From: Galdieria partita
Lineage: Eukaryota > Rhodophyta > Bangiophyceae > Galdieriales > Galdieriaceae
NCBI GenBank assembly: GCA_025991245.1
Contig: BQMJ01000063.1
Location: 109,992-173,991 of the forward strand
Direction of reading: 5' to 3'
DNA length: 64,000 nucleotides
Positions 35,267-46,996 of this stretch are shown in pieces. The notes beneath the pieces were generated by a model that saw only the letters and a list, made by a program, of their open reading frames with translations, did not search any database and was not told the origin of the DNA. The position numbers were made by a program, and so were the translations under genes. The stretch's first letter is position 1, and each line of letters opens with the position of its first letter.

Positions 35267-37372
35267 ATGAGTTTAGGTGAAAAGTGGGCAGTTGGCAGCT
35301 TCGTTCAGTTTGCTGTAGTTGACCGCGAAGAAGATGTGTATCGTGTGACAGAACAACTGTATCACCTTGAAAGTAACCGACATGAACTTAGGGCTGAAAC
35401 AAGCAGTCCTTTTTATCGCGCAACTGTCCCATTTGCGCCCCACTTATTTGGCTCTGGCAAAACGACGTTTTGCCTAAGCTATTTGGAGTTGGTGCAGAGG
35501 TTTCGTGAAACTTCTCTGTCGTCTCTTGCTTCAGAACCTTCCAGGAAAGAGTTTTTGGACAAGTTACGTGAAGCCGTTTTACTTTATGTGGATTTGACAG
35601 AGCTCAAACCCATTGACCCGAAAGAAAAAAGTCTGGAGTGGGCTGTTCATTATTTGTTGTTCAAGTCGGCCTGTCTGCAGTCGGGGTTTGAAGAAGAACC
35701 GAGTCCTGTGGAGTGTTACAACCTCCTGCAACTTAGGACTACCGTGTTAGTTAAGAGAATCCGTGAAGTGTTAAACATGCGTGCTGATCAGTTTCTTCTT
35801 GTTGCTTTTGATGAAGTTGGTGTGTTGGAGACAAGAGGAAAATTTTTTGATCTAGAAGTGAATGACGAGGGTAGTGTTCGTCCATACAACGACTTTTTTG
35901 GTATTGTTCGGGGACTCTGTAAACAAGACAATGTATTCTTTATTGTTGTTGGGAAAAGCAAGGGTTTAAGTATTAAGAATTATACAGCTTCAGTATCAAA
36001 GGTTTTATTGCATTTTATTTCTTTATCACCGTTAAACTCGTCCAGTATCGTTGAATTCCTTGAAAAAAGTCACCTCAAAGTACAGACTCAATCTCGAGTT
36101 TGTGATATTCTATGTAGTCGTTCTTTTTCAGTAAATGAGTTGGCAGAGGCACTATTGGAGTATACCGGTGGAGTTCCTGGTTTGCTTACTCGTGCAGTGA
36201 ATATGCTTTTGAATTATGTACAAACAAGAGGACAATCTTTTAGGTCGAAAGAAGATTGTCTATCGTGTATGAAGGAGGATGGTTTTAGAACAGTTTGCTC
36301 TCAGCCGTTTGTAACACGTATATCAACTTTGGATGAGGATAGAAGAAGTGTACTTGATATGCTACTAATGATGGCACTGTATCGTATACCCTTTAAAGCG
36401 GACGATGAACTCAACTCGGAGTCTTATTTATTTGATGTTGTTACTGAAATGGGATTCTATCGATATCCTATTGACGATAATACTTTCCAAGTTCTGTTTC
36501 CAAAGGTGTTTATTATAAATCTCAACAACGCATCATCTTTCCCTTTATTAGAGAAGATACTTTTGGGATCACTTAATATGGAGCCAGTGGATTGTTTCTT
36601 TTCATCCAAATGTCGTGTATTTGAAGGAATTGTTGCTATACGACTTGTTTTGATGCTATCGTCAACAATACGAAATGAGTTTAGGGAGTTGTTGCGTAGA
36701 TTATCTGCCATATGGAAAGATATGAAACTTCCTATCCATGGACCTTCACCTCTTGATTACATGATGTCGGTTAGTCGTGGTGAAGCAAGGAGTGAATCAA
36801 ACAAGAAACGGAAAACTTATGGATGTAATGAATGGAACGAGATTATTCACGAAGCACTTTGTTTTGACAGAGTTTATATTCCAAAGGAAGTGAATTCTTA
36901 TAGTCCTGATATCATGTTAAAATTACAATCTCCTCTTAAACGCGAAGTTCTTATGGTGGGAGTAGCTTGTAAAGGTCGTTGGAAGCCGGAAGGAATTGGC
37001 TGGTCAGATATTATTGAAGAAGCTAAGAAATTTCTTGATCCTGTTTCTAGACAAGTTTTATCGAAGCCATTGAAAATTTGTCATTGTATGCTTATTATAG
37101 TTAGTACAAAATTAGCACTCAATGTTACAAGCGAGTTGGGTAATCAGAGTCGATGTTATACGAGTGGAATGCTTATTGGAGGGAATTCTTTTGAAATTCC
37201 TCCTAATTGTGAACTTGTTATTCTTTGTGAAAGCGATGTAGAAATGCTCATTGACAGAGAAATGTTGAATGGACTAGAAAGAGCATTCTCTACGAGTGAT
37301 AATCCTCCTTTCGGGGATTTAGGATTCAACTTACTTCGAAGAGCCCGTGACAGTTTCATGAGTTGGCAATAA
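35267..37372 (+). CDS. Copy B: intact P-loop NTPase with nuclease-like C-terminus
   Basis: I prefer the ATG at 35267 (701 aa, starting MSLGEKW) to the upstream ATG at 35087, because copies A and C align from this point (VVDRE shortly after the start). Features: a non-standard Walker A, FAPHLFGSGKTTF (about residues 56-68), where the first Gly of GxxxxGKT is missing; Walker B FLLVAFDEVGVL (about 175-186); a sensor-like VFFIVVGKSKG; TGGVPGLLTRAVNML (about 300-314), like the TGG-x-PR motif of RHS/Crinkler ATPases; then a PD-(D/E)XK-like core with SPDIMLKL (about 546) and VGVACKGRW (about 564), where Ala replaces the expected Glu/Gln. The Crinkler/RHS relationship is from motif memory and is inference. 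No introns. It is tail-to-tail with copy C. Confidence 0.85.
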   Translation: MSLGEKWAVGSFVQFAVVDREEDVYRVTEQLYHLESNRHELRAETSSPFYRATVPFAPHLFGSGKTTFCLSYLELVQRFRETSLSSLASEPSRKEFLDKLREAVLLYVDLTELKPIDPKEKSLEWAVHYLLFKSACLQSGFEEEPSPVECYNLLQLRTTVLVKRIREVLNMRADQFLLVAFDEVGVLETRGKFFDLEVNDEGSVRPYNDFFGIVRGLCKQDNVFFIVVGKSKGLSIKNYTASVSKVLLHFISLSPLNSSSIVEFLEKSHLKVQTQSRVCDILCSRSFSVNELAEALLEYTGGVPGLLTRAVNMLLNYVQTRGQSFRSKEDCLSCMKEDGFRTVCSQPFVTRISTLDEDRRSVLDMLLMMALYRIPFKADDELNSESYLFDVVTEMGFYRYPIDDNTFQVLFPKVFIINLNNASSFPLLEKILLGSLNMEPVDCFFSSKCRVFEGIVAIRLVLMLSSTIRNEFRELLRRLSAIWKDMKLPIHGPSPLDYMMSVSRGEARSESNKKRKTYGCNEWNEIIHEALCFDRVYIPKEVNSYSPDIMLKLQSPLKREVLMVGVACKGRWKPEGIGWSDIIEEAKKFLDPVSRQVLSKPLKICHCMLIIVSTKLALNVTSELGNQSRCYTSGMLIGGNSFEIPPNCELVILCESDVEMLIDREMLNGLERAFSTSDNPPFGDLGFNLLRRARDSFMSWQ

Positions 37373-38070
37373 AGTTTGAATTCTTACACTCAATCACTCA
37401 TTCGGTTGTTTTTATGACAAACTGTAAACTAAATATGTTTGAAAACTTTTTTTTAAAATGTACTCATTGTATTCCATACTTGGATGATGATTGCTGCTGA
37501 ACAGTGTCAAAAGTTCACAAGTTGTATAATTGCTTGCATCTCTTTTTGGTTTTTCACTGAGTCTTCAAATATACATTTTTAAAATGAACTGATTGTCTAC
37601 TCCAGTATTGCTAGAGGAATACCGTAGTCTTGTTGGAATACTGTTACTTTCCACGTTACTCTTAAAGAGGGTACAGAGGCCATACTGAGTTTGATCACAT
37701 AAACTTTTGAAATTCAGTTTTACTGGTGTACACAGATCGTGTATCGAACAAGAAAGTCTAGTTGACAACTCTAGAATTAACTTGTTGTCACTTTTTGATT
37801 TTTCCTTGATTGGACTCATAAAACCACGAAGAACATGTTGGAAGTGAGATATAGTTGAATCCAATCTTGAAGACATTCTGTGAAATGGTAAACAGAAAAA
37901 CAAAGAGAGCTTAGTTCTTTCTCATTAACCATAAAGACATTGAATTTGTAACAGTACATAACGAGTTTATATGTAAACAACAATGAATTTGTACAGTTGC
38001 ACTACTAAACTCGTTTAAGAGTTCTTCGACAAAGTACGATAAAATAGTACAAAAATAATGGAAAATTGAC
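37373..38070. repeat. 3' flank shared by copies A and B (right copy)
   Basis: Colinear with 28895-29565, with substitutions and small indels. It separates the convergent copies B and C. Similarity appears to stop near 38070, just after the shared AAAATAATGGAAAATT stretch. Confidence 0.8.
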
Positions 38071-38224
38071 TTAATTTACAAACCAATTGAACCTTTCGAG
38101 TACTTCTCAAATGAACAAACCAATATGGATAAAAACAGCAATAAGATGCTATTTCTAAATATCTTTGGAAAGAGATAAAACCATTTCTTGCACTGTTGAG
38201 ATTCCAATACTTCTCGAATGTGGA

Positions 38225-40273
38225 TTATCCGTAGACTTGAAAGCACTCCTTAAACTCGACAAAAATATCTTTACCAATAAAGTTTTCTACATCTGATTCA
38301 GAAAGAATCATCAATTCACAATTAAGAGGAATCGTGAAAACTCCTGCTATTCTATCGCCAAAGGAATAACAATGACTAGAATGATTCAAGTCAGTTGCTA
38401 CACTAGTAGATAGCTTAGTACTCATGATGATCAACATGCAATGTAATGTAGGATGAACAGTCACGACTTGATCATGAACTGGTTGCAAAAACTTGCAAGC
38501 TTCATCCACTATTTCATTCCATCTAATACCATTTGAACTCCATCGTCCTTTACAAGCAATACCCACAATCAAATTCTGTCCGCTCGTACTTCTATGCAAC
38601 TTGAATAATATATCTGGACTACGAGATGTTGGCTCAAATGGAATATATATCTTTTCGAATTCTAACATTTCTTCCACAATTTCTTTCCAGTCATTGATAC
38701 CGAATGTCTTTCTCTCTATTTCTGATGTAGATCTAGTATAATGTATAGATTTCATATAGTAAGCAGTAGATTCAGAGGAAAACTTTAAATTCATCTCATT
38801 CCAAACAGAAGACAACTGACCAAGAGTAGAAAACATCAAACTGTCTGTCGGGTGATAACAAAAATGTAAATAAAACATTGTGGCAATGAGACCTTCGAAA
38901 ACTCGACATTTTGATTCATAAAAGAATTCCACAGGCTGTGACTTGAGGGTTTGTAATAGTAACCATTCCAATCTATCATTGTTTACACTTTGCTCAATAT
39001 ATCCAATCAGTAACTTGGGAATCAACACTTCATAGCGTTCTTGATGGTTTTCATCTACAATCAACCGACGATAAAAGCACATATCTGTCACTAGATCAAA
39101 CAGAAATACATCAAAAGTAGAGCTAAGGTGCACAAGCTCACCCAACTCAAACCGAATATGATATAATGCCAACAAAGTAAGCATTTTTAACAAACGTTGA
39201 CGCGTCTTGCTAAGACTACTCAAACGAGGCAACAATGGATCAACACAATAATTTGTTGCTATGGAATCATTCATTATCATCCAAAAGCTTTCTTTAGATA
39301 ATAACAAGTGGTCTTGTGATAATTTACAATGCAAAAGGTAGTTGATTGCTTTCACAAGTAAACCAGGAACACCACCAGTAAGTTCTAATAACAATTCTGC
39401 AAGTTCACTGGTTGAAAAGTGCTGATGACAAAGGATTTGTGAAACTTTAGGACTCCCAGTAAACATAAAAGAAGAACTTTTCTCCAAATGTTCAATGATG
39501 CTATGCTTTTCAAGTGGTGAAAGAGGAATAAACGTCAACTCAACCCTGAATACTGAAGCTGCGTAATTATGTATACTTAAGCCTTCACTTTTTCCAACAA
39601 CAATAAAGAATACATTGTCTTCTTTACAGAGTCCCCGAATAATACCAACAAAGTCGTTGTATGGAAAAACTTTACCATCCTGGGTCGTTTCGAAATCAAA
39701 GTCGCCGTAACTCTCATCTAGGACACCAACTTCATCAAAAGCCACAAGAAGAAACTGATTACTTCGCATGTTTAAGACTTCACGAATTCTCTTCACTAAC
39801 ACGGTAGTCCTAAGTTGCAGGACGTTGTAACACTCATCAGGATCTGGTTGTCCTTGACCCGACTTCAGACAGGCAGACTTGAACAACAAATAATGAACAG
39901 CCCACTTCAGGTTTCGCTTTTCTTCAAAGGGGTTGGTGGGTTCTAAGTCTGTCAAATCCACATAAAGTAGAATTGTTTCATGTAACTTGTCCAGAAAGGA
40001 TCTCCTGCGGTCTTTTTCATAATCACTTATGTTCTCAGGTCCTATTAGTGCTCTTTCACCCATGCTCTTCAAGAGTTCTAAATAACTTTTTACGAAACGT
40101 GTCTTTCCACTTCCAAAGAGATGTGGGGCGAAAGGAATGACTGGTTTAAAAGAACGATCGACTTCCCGGCGAACCTGCAACCCGTACAACTGTCCAGTTG
40201 TTAAAACCACGTCTTGCTCTCTATCTACTACAACACTGTCATACATATCTTGTCGTTGGAAAACACTCGACAT
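38225..40273 (-). CDS. Copy C: intact P-loop NTPase with nuclease-like C-terminus
   Basis: A 682-aa protein from the ATG at 40271-40273, no introns. Its plan is the same as copy B but the sequence is clearly diverged, so the split is older than the A/B duplication. Walker A region FAPHLFGSGKTRF (about residues 49-61), Walker B FLLVAFDEVGVLDESYGDFD (about 172-191), FFIVVGKSEGLS, TGGVPGLLVKAINYLL, and the nuclease-like pair SPDILFKLH (about 550) and VGIACKGRW (about 573), again Ala in place of the expected acidic residue. The retained open frame despite this change suggests the NTPase or a binding role is what is kept. The orientation is convergent with copy B. Confidence 0.85.
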   Translation of the reverse strand: MSSVFQRQDMYDSVVVDREQDVVLTTGQLYGLQVRREVDRSFKPVIPFAPHLFGSGKTRFVKSYLELLKSMGERALIGPENISDYEKDRRRSFLDKLHETILLYVDLTDLEPTNPFEEKRNLKWAVHYLLFKSACLKSGQGQPDPDECYNVLQLRTTVLVKRIREVLNMRSNQFLLVAFDEVGVLDESYGDFDFETTQDGKVFPYNDFVGIIRGLCKEDNVFFIVVGKSEGLSIHNYAASVFRVELTFIPLSPLEKHSIIEHLEKSSSFMFTGSPKVSQILCHQHFSTSELAELLLELTGGVPGLLVKAINYLLHCKLSQDHLLLSKESFWMIMNDSIATNYCVDPLLPRLSSLSKTRQRLLKMLTLLALYHIRFELGELVHLSSTFDVFLFDLVTDMCFYRRLIVDENHQERYEVLIPKLLIGYIEQSVNNDRLEWLLLQTLKSQPVEFFYESKCRVFEGLIATMFYLHFCYHPTDSLMFSTLGQLSSVWNEMNLKFSSESTAYYMKSIHYTRSTSEIERKTFGINDWKEIVEEMLEFEKIYIPFEPTSRSPDILFKLHRSTSGQNLIVGIACKGRWSSNGIRWNEIVDEACKFLQPVHDQVVTVHPTLHCMLIIMSTKLSTSVATDLNHSSHCYSFGDRIAGVFTIPLNCELMILSESDVENFIGKDIFVEFKECFQVYG

Positions 40274-41861
40274 AGTGGACGAGGTGTTGATATTGAGTCA
40301 GAAAAATGCCAACGCGAATTTTCCGAGAGAAAATGAAAATAGTATTTCTTCTTCACAGCTATTTCTATAGAACGAACTTCTTTCTTATTTATATTCTCAA
40401 ACAATGATGGAACATATTTCATATTGAAATGTAAATTTTAAGAAAAAGCGTTGCCTAGTTTTTTGTTATACACTGAGCATTATAGCTTCTACCCCATTCA
40501 TCACAAAGGTAGTTTCAGTTTGAAGGTTCCTTTTCTGCGTAAGCTCTAGAATGGAAAGAGTATATATGCTATAAAAACAGGAAGAAAGGAAAAGCTCTTC
40601 TCAATCTATTTCATAGAAAATTGGATTGTAATGTAATTCATTCTCCCAAAAATACTCCTTATCCACAATGCAGCTATACTTCAAACTGTAAATGTCATTC
40701 ACTACTCGATTTCTGTTGTTTTGTTCGATGTGATGTTGAAATACATTTGTAGAAAGTGTAAACAGTTTGAATGTTCTCGTAAACATTAGGAAACTTTTCT
40801 TTAGGGTGTCAAGGCAACAAGATAGTGCGAGAAGTGGAACATAGCTAAATTTCAACTTTAGCTTGTTTCACTTCTTGTGCAAGTAATTTGGAAGTACATT
40901 TTGAAAAAAACTCATTCAGTTGTTGCTTTTCCTCTATTCTTGCACTATATAACTGTTTTACTAGGGCAGACAAGATTGGAAGTAACGCTTGACAATTCAA
41001 TTGGGTTTCTTTTCTCTTGAAATGCTCTTAGTTTTTCCAGAATTGTCGGTGATTGACTGTTGATATTTGCAGTGTACCATTTTGAAGTTTTCCAGACTTT
41101 TTCAATATGTATAGAGAGTAATGGAAATTAGAGTATATGTTGTTGACTGTTGTTGGATTGCTATATTTGTCAAGGTCCATTCACGGAATGCTGTCTGCAC
41201 AGGTATTTATTATGTGGGTTCTAATGATATCATGTCATTGAGAGTTTTCCTATACAGAATTGACAAAGTAGATAGAGTCAATAATTGATGCTCCATTTCT
41301 TTACAATTCAATTGTACTCTATGGATTATGAAACACTTGATCTGTACATAAGCTGATTGGAAAGCTGATTATTTGCCTTTTATCGGCATAGTTGCCTTCA
41401 AAATAACAACTTATGTGTCGTTGCTAATAGGTGCTTGCTTCTCTTTGTGATTGACGATTTCTCCTCCAACAATTTTGTTAGCAAAGATTCGTTGATCTGA
41501 CAGACTTTAAGAGCTTCTTGAATCTGAATGATTGTGTGGATGAAAAACATGTCTCCATGTTTGAAACAAGGTGATCTATACATCTAACGATACCCAATAA
41601 AGACACTCTCCAAAGCTGTTTACTTGAAATTGAGGTTGAGTTGATTTTCATCCAACATGCTAAAACAATGACTTTCCTTGGGATATATACATCATCTATT
41701 GTTGGAAGCTAATCTGCCATCTCGGATTTTCTGCTTCCACAATGATTCTTCATTAGCTTGCCAGTCAAGAAAATAAACCATTCAAAACATATCATTTATC
41801 CTAGTATTTGTAAATCAAAAAGCTCAAAACAACTCTGCTTCCATCAAAGGATTATAACAAA
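40274..41861. other. Upstream region of copy C with a repeated segment
   Basis: About 1.6 kb with no supported gene. The part at about 40860-41080 is similar to about 44990-45230 upstream of copy E (shared text such as ATTGTCGGTGATTGACTG versus ACTGTCGGTTGTTGACTG and a GCA(G/A)ACAAGATT stretch). Confidence 0.5.
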
Positions 41862-44060
41862 TCACTTTTCTTTTTCCAGTAAAATTCGAAATCTTTCAGA
41901 AAAGCCTTCACTACAAAGAAACTCAATATAGTCTGGCAATGATAAACTACCTTTGGCCTCCTTAAATGGTAATGGAGTAACATAGACAATACTTATGCAG
42001 TGTCGCCAATCAACACCTTTGGAATCCAACAAACGAAAATCTACAATCCTTCCAGAATCATCTTCTTCTAACGTGATAGCAAACTCTTCATTCAAAATCA
42101 AACCAATCAAGTTTACTAACTGAGGCTTATCTGATACTCTCACTCGTCTCCTCTTCTTATTACGTTTTTGGCCACCTTGGGAACTTGCCATTGATCCTTG
42201 TTTGCTCTTTGACCTCCTATTGGATAAGTTAGCTGATTCTGAAGTATTCCATGCGTCTTTCTTGAAAGCTGGCAAAAAAGAGCTTTCAATAGCAGCAGAG
42301 TCACGATTATGGTTGTAAAATGAAGATACAGATACTTAAAAAAAGTATATATGCCATTGAGAATTCACAATATCCACAAAAATATAGTCAAATCGAGGAT
42401 ATCGCTCTGCCGGTAATATCCAACAGGAATGAGTAAACTTTTTCATGGGAGGATCAAATTCATCTCTGATCAACCGAACCCAGCTATTACAAGATAAACT
42501 CAACTTCCTAAAAGGTTTGCTATCGGAACGGATAGTCACTTCTTCTGTTCTATTGATAAACCACAAAAAGAATAATTTTTCAAAAGTTTGCCCTCTTGTG
42601 CTTGGATCACTTCGATAACGTTCAAACAATTCAGCCAAGTAATTCTCAGAAGCATATCTTTTAAGGAAAGAGGATAACAAAATATCACATGCAACGCTAT
42701 TATAAAAGCGTAAGTAGATTCCGCTCACTACAACTAATAAACCTCGACTTGTATATGCCCCATCTGCAATAGTAATATTGGGTTTATTCCTATCCATGAA
42801 TAGCTTATAAAGCATAGAATCAAAGTCGCTCTTTTCTCTTCCAGCACTAAGCCCATCGAGATAAACATTGTGCTTTCTTATCATTCCAGAATATAAATTC
42901 GAGGTGAAGTGTATCTTTAGACTTTCGAAATTAGCATCAGGACGATCGTTGGCAAGAAACACCATTTTGGCTATCATTCTAGGCACCAACCCAGTAAGTT
43001 CGACTACTTCATCTGAATGTTGACGAAGAATGGGTGGATAATCAGGTAAATCTTGCCACAAGTCAAATTCTTTGAAACTTACCCGTTCCAAATATTGTTT
43101 GATATCTCCATAACCACTAGGCAAAGTATCTTCAAACTGATGATGCTGTGAACCTGCAAGAAGAACTCCACAAAAAGGCTATTCAAGTAAATGAAAAAGT
43201 CATTATAACAAAAATGGAACATTACTTACTGTATTCATCACTTCAAAATCAGTGTAAAACTGGAAAAAATCCGACCATCTATTTATTTTATCACCAAACT
43301 TGCCCCAAAACGCATTATGTGCATCTACAATCAACATATTGCGTGGTGCAAGCCGCATCATAATACCTCGAATATCTGAAGCCAGAGATATATTTTTCTC
43401 TTTTATGGCAAAATAAATGACATCTTTAAGGGGAGCACCATTCAAAGAATCATAGTCACTTGTCATGAAGCATGGCATTTCTTGTAGAATGTCTGCATTC
43501 ATAAAAAGCAACAATTGCAAGTAAAGAGAAACCATTTGAGAGATGTCGCCAATGTTCTTCAACCACGCCTCTGTGTTTCCAATATATTGCAGTGGAATCC
43601 TGCAATACCGAGAAAACACAGCAGCCATATAGAGCTCTACGCTCTTTCCTAGACCACTTGCTCCGGAAACTATGATCTGTTGGGGTGGAAGGTTGGGAGT
43701 TCTTACACCAAGACTTTCAATGCATTTATTCCACCTCTTGATAAACACTCGTCTCAGAAAGATTCTCGAAATATTACCAGAACCTGGCTGAACTGGAAAA
43801 TCTTCCACAAAATGCTTGGGAGAAAGCAACTGTGCTATGTCACGAAAACTTTCTTTCCCAGCTTTGAAGACTTTTCCTCCGACTTGTATTTTATCTCCAA
43901 GAACTGACGCAAGAGTTTTGGACAAACACTCTTGTTGAAGATCAGGTAGGTTTGTCAACCACACATTGCTAAACTTTTCGTCAATTTTTAGACCACCTTG
44001 AAATATTTCTTCGTATCTAACAGACTCTCCGGATATATCTAAAGAAGTTTCATTTGTCAT
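41862..44060 (-). pseudogene. Copy E: Crinkler/RHS-type NTPase-nuclease with in-frame stop
   Basis: Exon 1 (44060-43230, ATG start) and exon 2 (from 43145) join in phase across an 84-nt intron. Exon 1 holds Walker A IIVSGASGLGKSVE (about residues 125-138) and Walker B with the DxHN signature MLIVDAHNAFWGKFGDK (about 240-257), typical of the Crinkler/RHS NTPase class. Exon 2 holds VVELTGLVPRMIAKM (about 323-337) and a nuclease-like core FDYIFVDIVNSQWHIYFF. A TAA at 42336-42338 ends the frame there (546 aa), but the same frame continues for 157 codons (VSVSSFYNHNRDSAA..., a Lys/Arg-rich patch, then VDWRHCISIVYVTPLPF) to 41862. One base change (CAA to TAA) would explain the stop. It is either a recent pseudogene or a truncated NTPase; I call it a pseudogene with reserve. 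Confidence 0.7.
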
Positions 44061-46996
44061 CCTTGACGACAGACCAACAAACAATCAACAATCCAAAAAC
44101 AAGTCGTGCAATTCAGCGACACAAATTTTACAATTTATCGAGCTGTATATAATTCCAAATTATAGATATACTTTGGAACTCAAACAAGAAATCTAGTGTT
44201 TCCTTATTTCATATAGAACATTGAGATGGAGCTGTTTAGAGAAAGAATATTTGAAGTGATTTCAATCTTGAGAAAATGTTTAATGAAAGCATGATTTCTT
44301 CGCAGGACTTGAAAGATCAACTAAAAGCATTTGGTAAGGAAAATTTAGATACTGTGACACTTTTATACTTGTTTTCCACTCTTCCTTTTTCATCTGTTCC
44401 ACTGGTTGTTCTCATCTATCAAACAGACTATGTGGAACTTCACTAGATTAAAGAAGCTCAACTGTCTACAGAAGAATCTTCACAGTGGAAGCTATCAAAG
44501 ATTAGTATCCAATACAGACAAGAGAGAGATTCAACTCAATTTTCCTTCCAAGATTGACAATTCGTCGTATACAGTTGAATATTGTTGACGACATGTGAAC
44601 TTTGAACGATAAACTGAAAATTTCTCAACTATGCAAAGTGACATCTTGTAACGACTATGATTTCGTTCAAAACTTTCTATCACTTTATGAGAATCAGAGT
44701 TTGCAACTTTCGTTACTTGCTGCAAGAAAAAAGTATCACTCGGAAGTTATTGATAGTATGATGTTCATTATTCTGAGCTATGAGGATGAGTATTGAAACA
44801 TTTACTTCTCCTCCTTTGGGAACCCAACTTTCAAGTTTGAACAAGTAGATTTGGCTTTATGTTTTGAAATATTTCTGGACACTGTCAGAATTTTCGTTTT
44901 GTCAAGACAGCGAAGTTTTCACCAAGATTGTTTTAGATTTTATGTTTTCAGAGTAACTCTGAGATGATAAGAATGGAAATTCAAGCCAAGTTGGTAACTT
45001 GAAATCTTGCTTTGTGTCTTGCTAAAGTATTTTGAATACTTTAAAAGTACCTCATTGAGTTGTTGTTGCTTTCTTCCCTTGTTCCATCCTACAAGGTTTT
45101 GCTAGAGCAAACAAGATTTCATCTTTGGAAGCAACGATTGTAGAACTCATTTGGGCTTATCTATTCTTGGAATTCCTTTAGGACTGTCGGTTGTTGACTG
45201 CTGAATTTTGTGACACTCTATACTATCGTTGACTTGGCTACGGTCGCCGTGTGTTTCAAGGTACACCTGCTAGAAAATCTTAGTAAAAGTTGCTAGTACT
45301 AGTAAGAAAACAAGATTGTCCAAGAATGTATCAAACTTAGAGAACAAGAGAACAGATTCACTTGTATTCCTCGAATAGAGAAAAGATGCAAAAAGTAACA
45401 AGGAAAAAAGGCCAAGAAATCGCACTATAAAGATAATCATGCAGTATACTATACAAAGCGAAATCACTGAGTAACAACTGAATTCAAATTATAGTCCAAC
45501 CTTATTTCTTAACACAGAAGTACTAAAGACAGTAATACTACAAAAAGGAACGAAAAATCAACTGCTTCTAATATATGAACAAAAAGCCCACCGAACGAAG
45601 TATTATCCTAAATTGAGTCAATCAAAAAAAAGTTGAACAAGAAGGCTGTGTCACACGTAGTGAGTAGCTGAGAAGGTGATTCTGAGTTCGACCCTATTAA
45701 GAATAGATAGAAGCAAACTCAAAAAATTTCTCCCGTAACACCCAGTTTTCCATGGAGTACAAGAAGACCACAAGGGTGATAGTCATGTTAACTCTATTGT
45801 AGCCATCTTAGTTTCATCAAACGGAAATATTGTATTACTTTTAGAGTTTGCACAAATTGCTCATTTAGAATCAATTTTGAAACCAAAAGTTTGAGGCATT
45901 TTTCTAAGAAAAATGTACTTTATTCTTACAATAACAAAGAAGAATTGGGTTTCGATTAAAATTTGTCCTACGTAGTTGGGATGATTAGACTCTCTGATGG
46001 ATAAAGACATAGTAGATTTATGACAATAGACGGATGAGTTTTAAACCAAAGCATATTGAAGAGAATTATAGCCAAAGGACAATTCAAGCATAGATATGAA
46101 ACAGCAAAGAAACTACATGTCTACTAAATTCATGCTGATGAAAGGCATTGCGATGTGAACAATTTCAATATCCAGAGAACAAAGTAAAATAGTTCCGTTT
46201 CGATTGAATGACACTTCCACCATTTGCGAAGATTGTCTTTAGTCCTCAAAGTACAGACAAAGCAATTAGATAAATTTCTACAAAAGAAACCTGAAGCTTC
46301 ATGCAGTATGTTGTGAACTAACTGAGATGACGAAACCAGGCTAATTTCAGCTCACTGCATCGAATCCATATCACTGTTCTAAAGAATCAGTGAATTATCT
46401 AGAGTGTCGAAAAGATTGAGAACTCTATTACAATGAAAGAGAGAAAGTTTTAGCATCGAAATGACCGACTAGTGGAATACCTCAATAACACAGCAACTGA
46501 AAGCGTGATAGTTCAGAATTCGAAAAAAGAGATACAGCGACTTCAATTGAAAAGACTCTTGAAACCCGTGGTAAATTCAGTCAAAGCTCTAAAGAATAAC
46601 ACATAGAAAGATAAGTAATGAATAAAATAATAAAAGTTGCGAAGCTATTCCGAAACTGTGAAAGACAAGAATTTTAGTGCAGTGGCAAAGTCGATTGATA
46701 GCTTGTTGACCTAAAGCCCAATTTTAGTGTAGCTGGAGTTGCTTTGTTCCCTCCTGTTTTGAAGTGGATAAAATAATTCTTTTTTGTCATGAAGCTTTAA
46801 ATAGTAGAATTTAGACGAGAACTGTTTTATACGACCAAGCTTTCAGGTTTTATGATTTCGCACTTCAGTTTGAAATACCAGCCAAGGTCCTCTGTTTGTT
46901 TTGGTCGTTTCCTGGCTTAAACCTCCTTGAATTCAAAGTACCGAAAAAAGGTTTGTTGCCAGTCTTAGTTTATGTCGATTGCAGAATAGGTTCTCT
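44061..46996. other. Intergenic region between copy E and the recombinase block
   Basis: About 2.9 kb. A short plus-strand frame opens at ATG 44276 (about 56 codons, with a GTAAGG donor-like site inside) and might start a gene divergent from copy E, but nothing follows. The segment near 44990-45230 repeats the upstream region of copy C. The rest, especially 45400-46700, is AT-rich and shows nothing I can support. Confidence 0.35.

Noticed and set aside
37565-37903. Minus-strand open frame in the 3' flank of copy B, also open in copy A's flank
   Set aside because: The first codon is TTG, there is no ATG near the start, and conservation of the frame is explained by the recent duplication.
45270-45467. 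65-codon hydrophobic minus-strand frame resembling a membrane protein
   Set aside because: T-rich DNA read this way gives Phe/Leu/Ile runs by chance; no neighbour or motif supports it.
45640-45705. tRNA- or SINE-like look (a stretch with GAGTTCGACCC similar to a T-arm)
   Set aside because: I could not fold an acceptor stem or anticodon arm around it.
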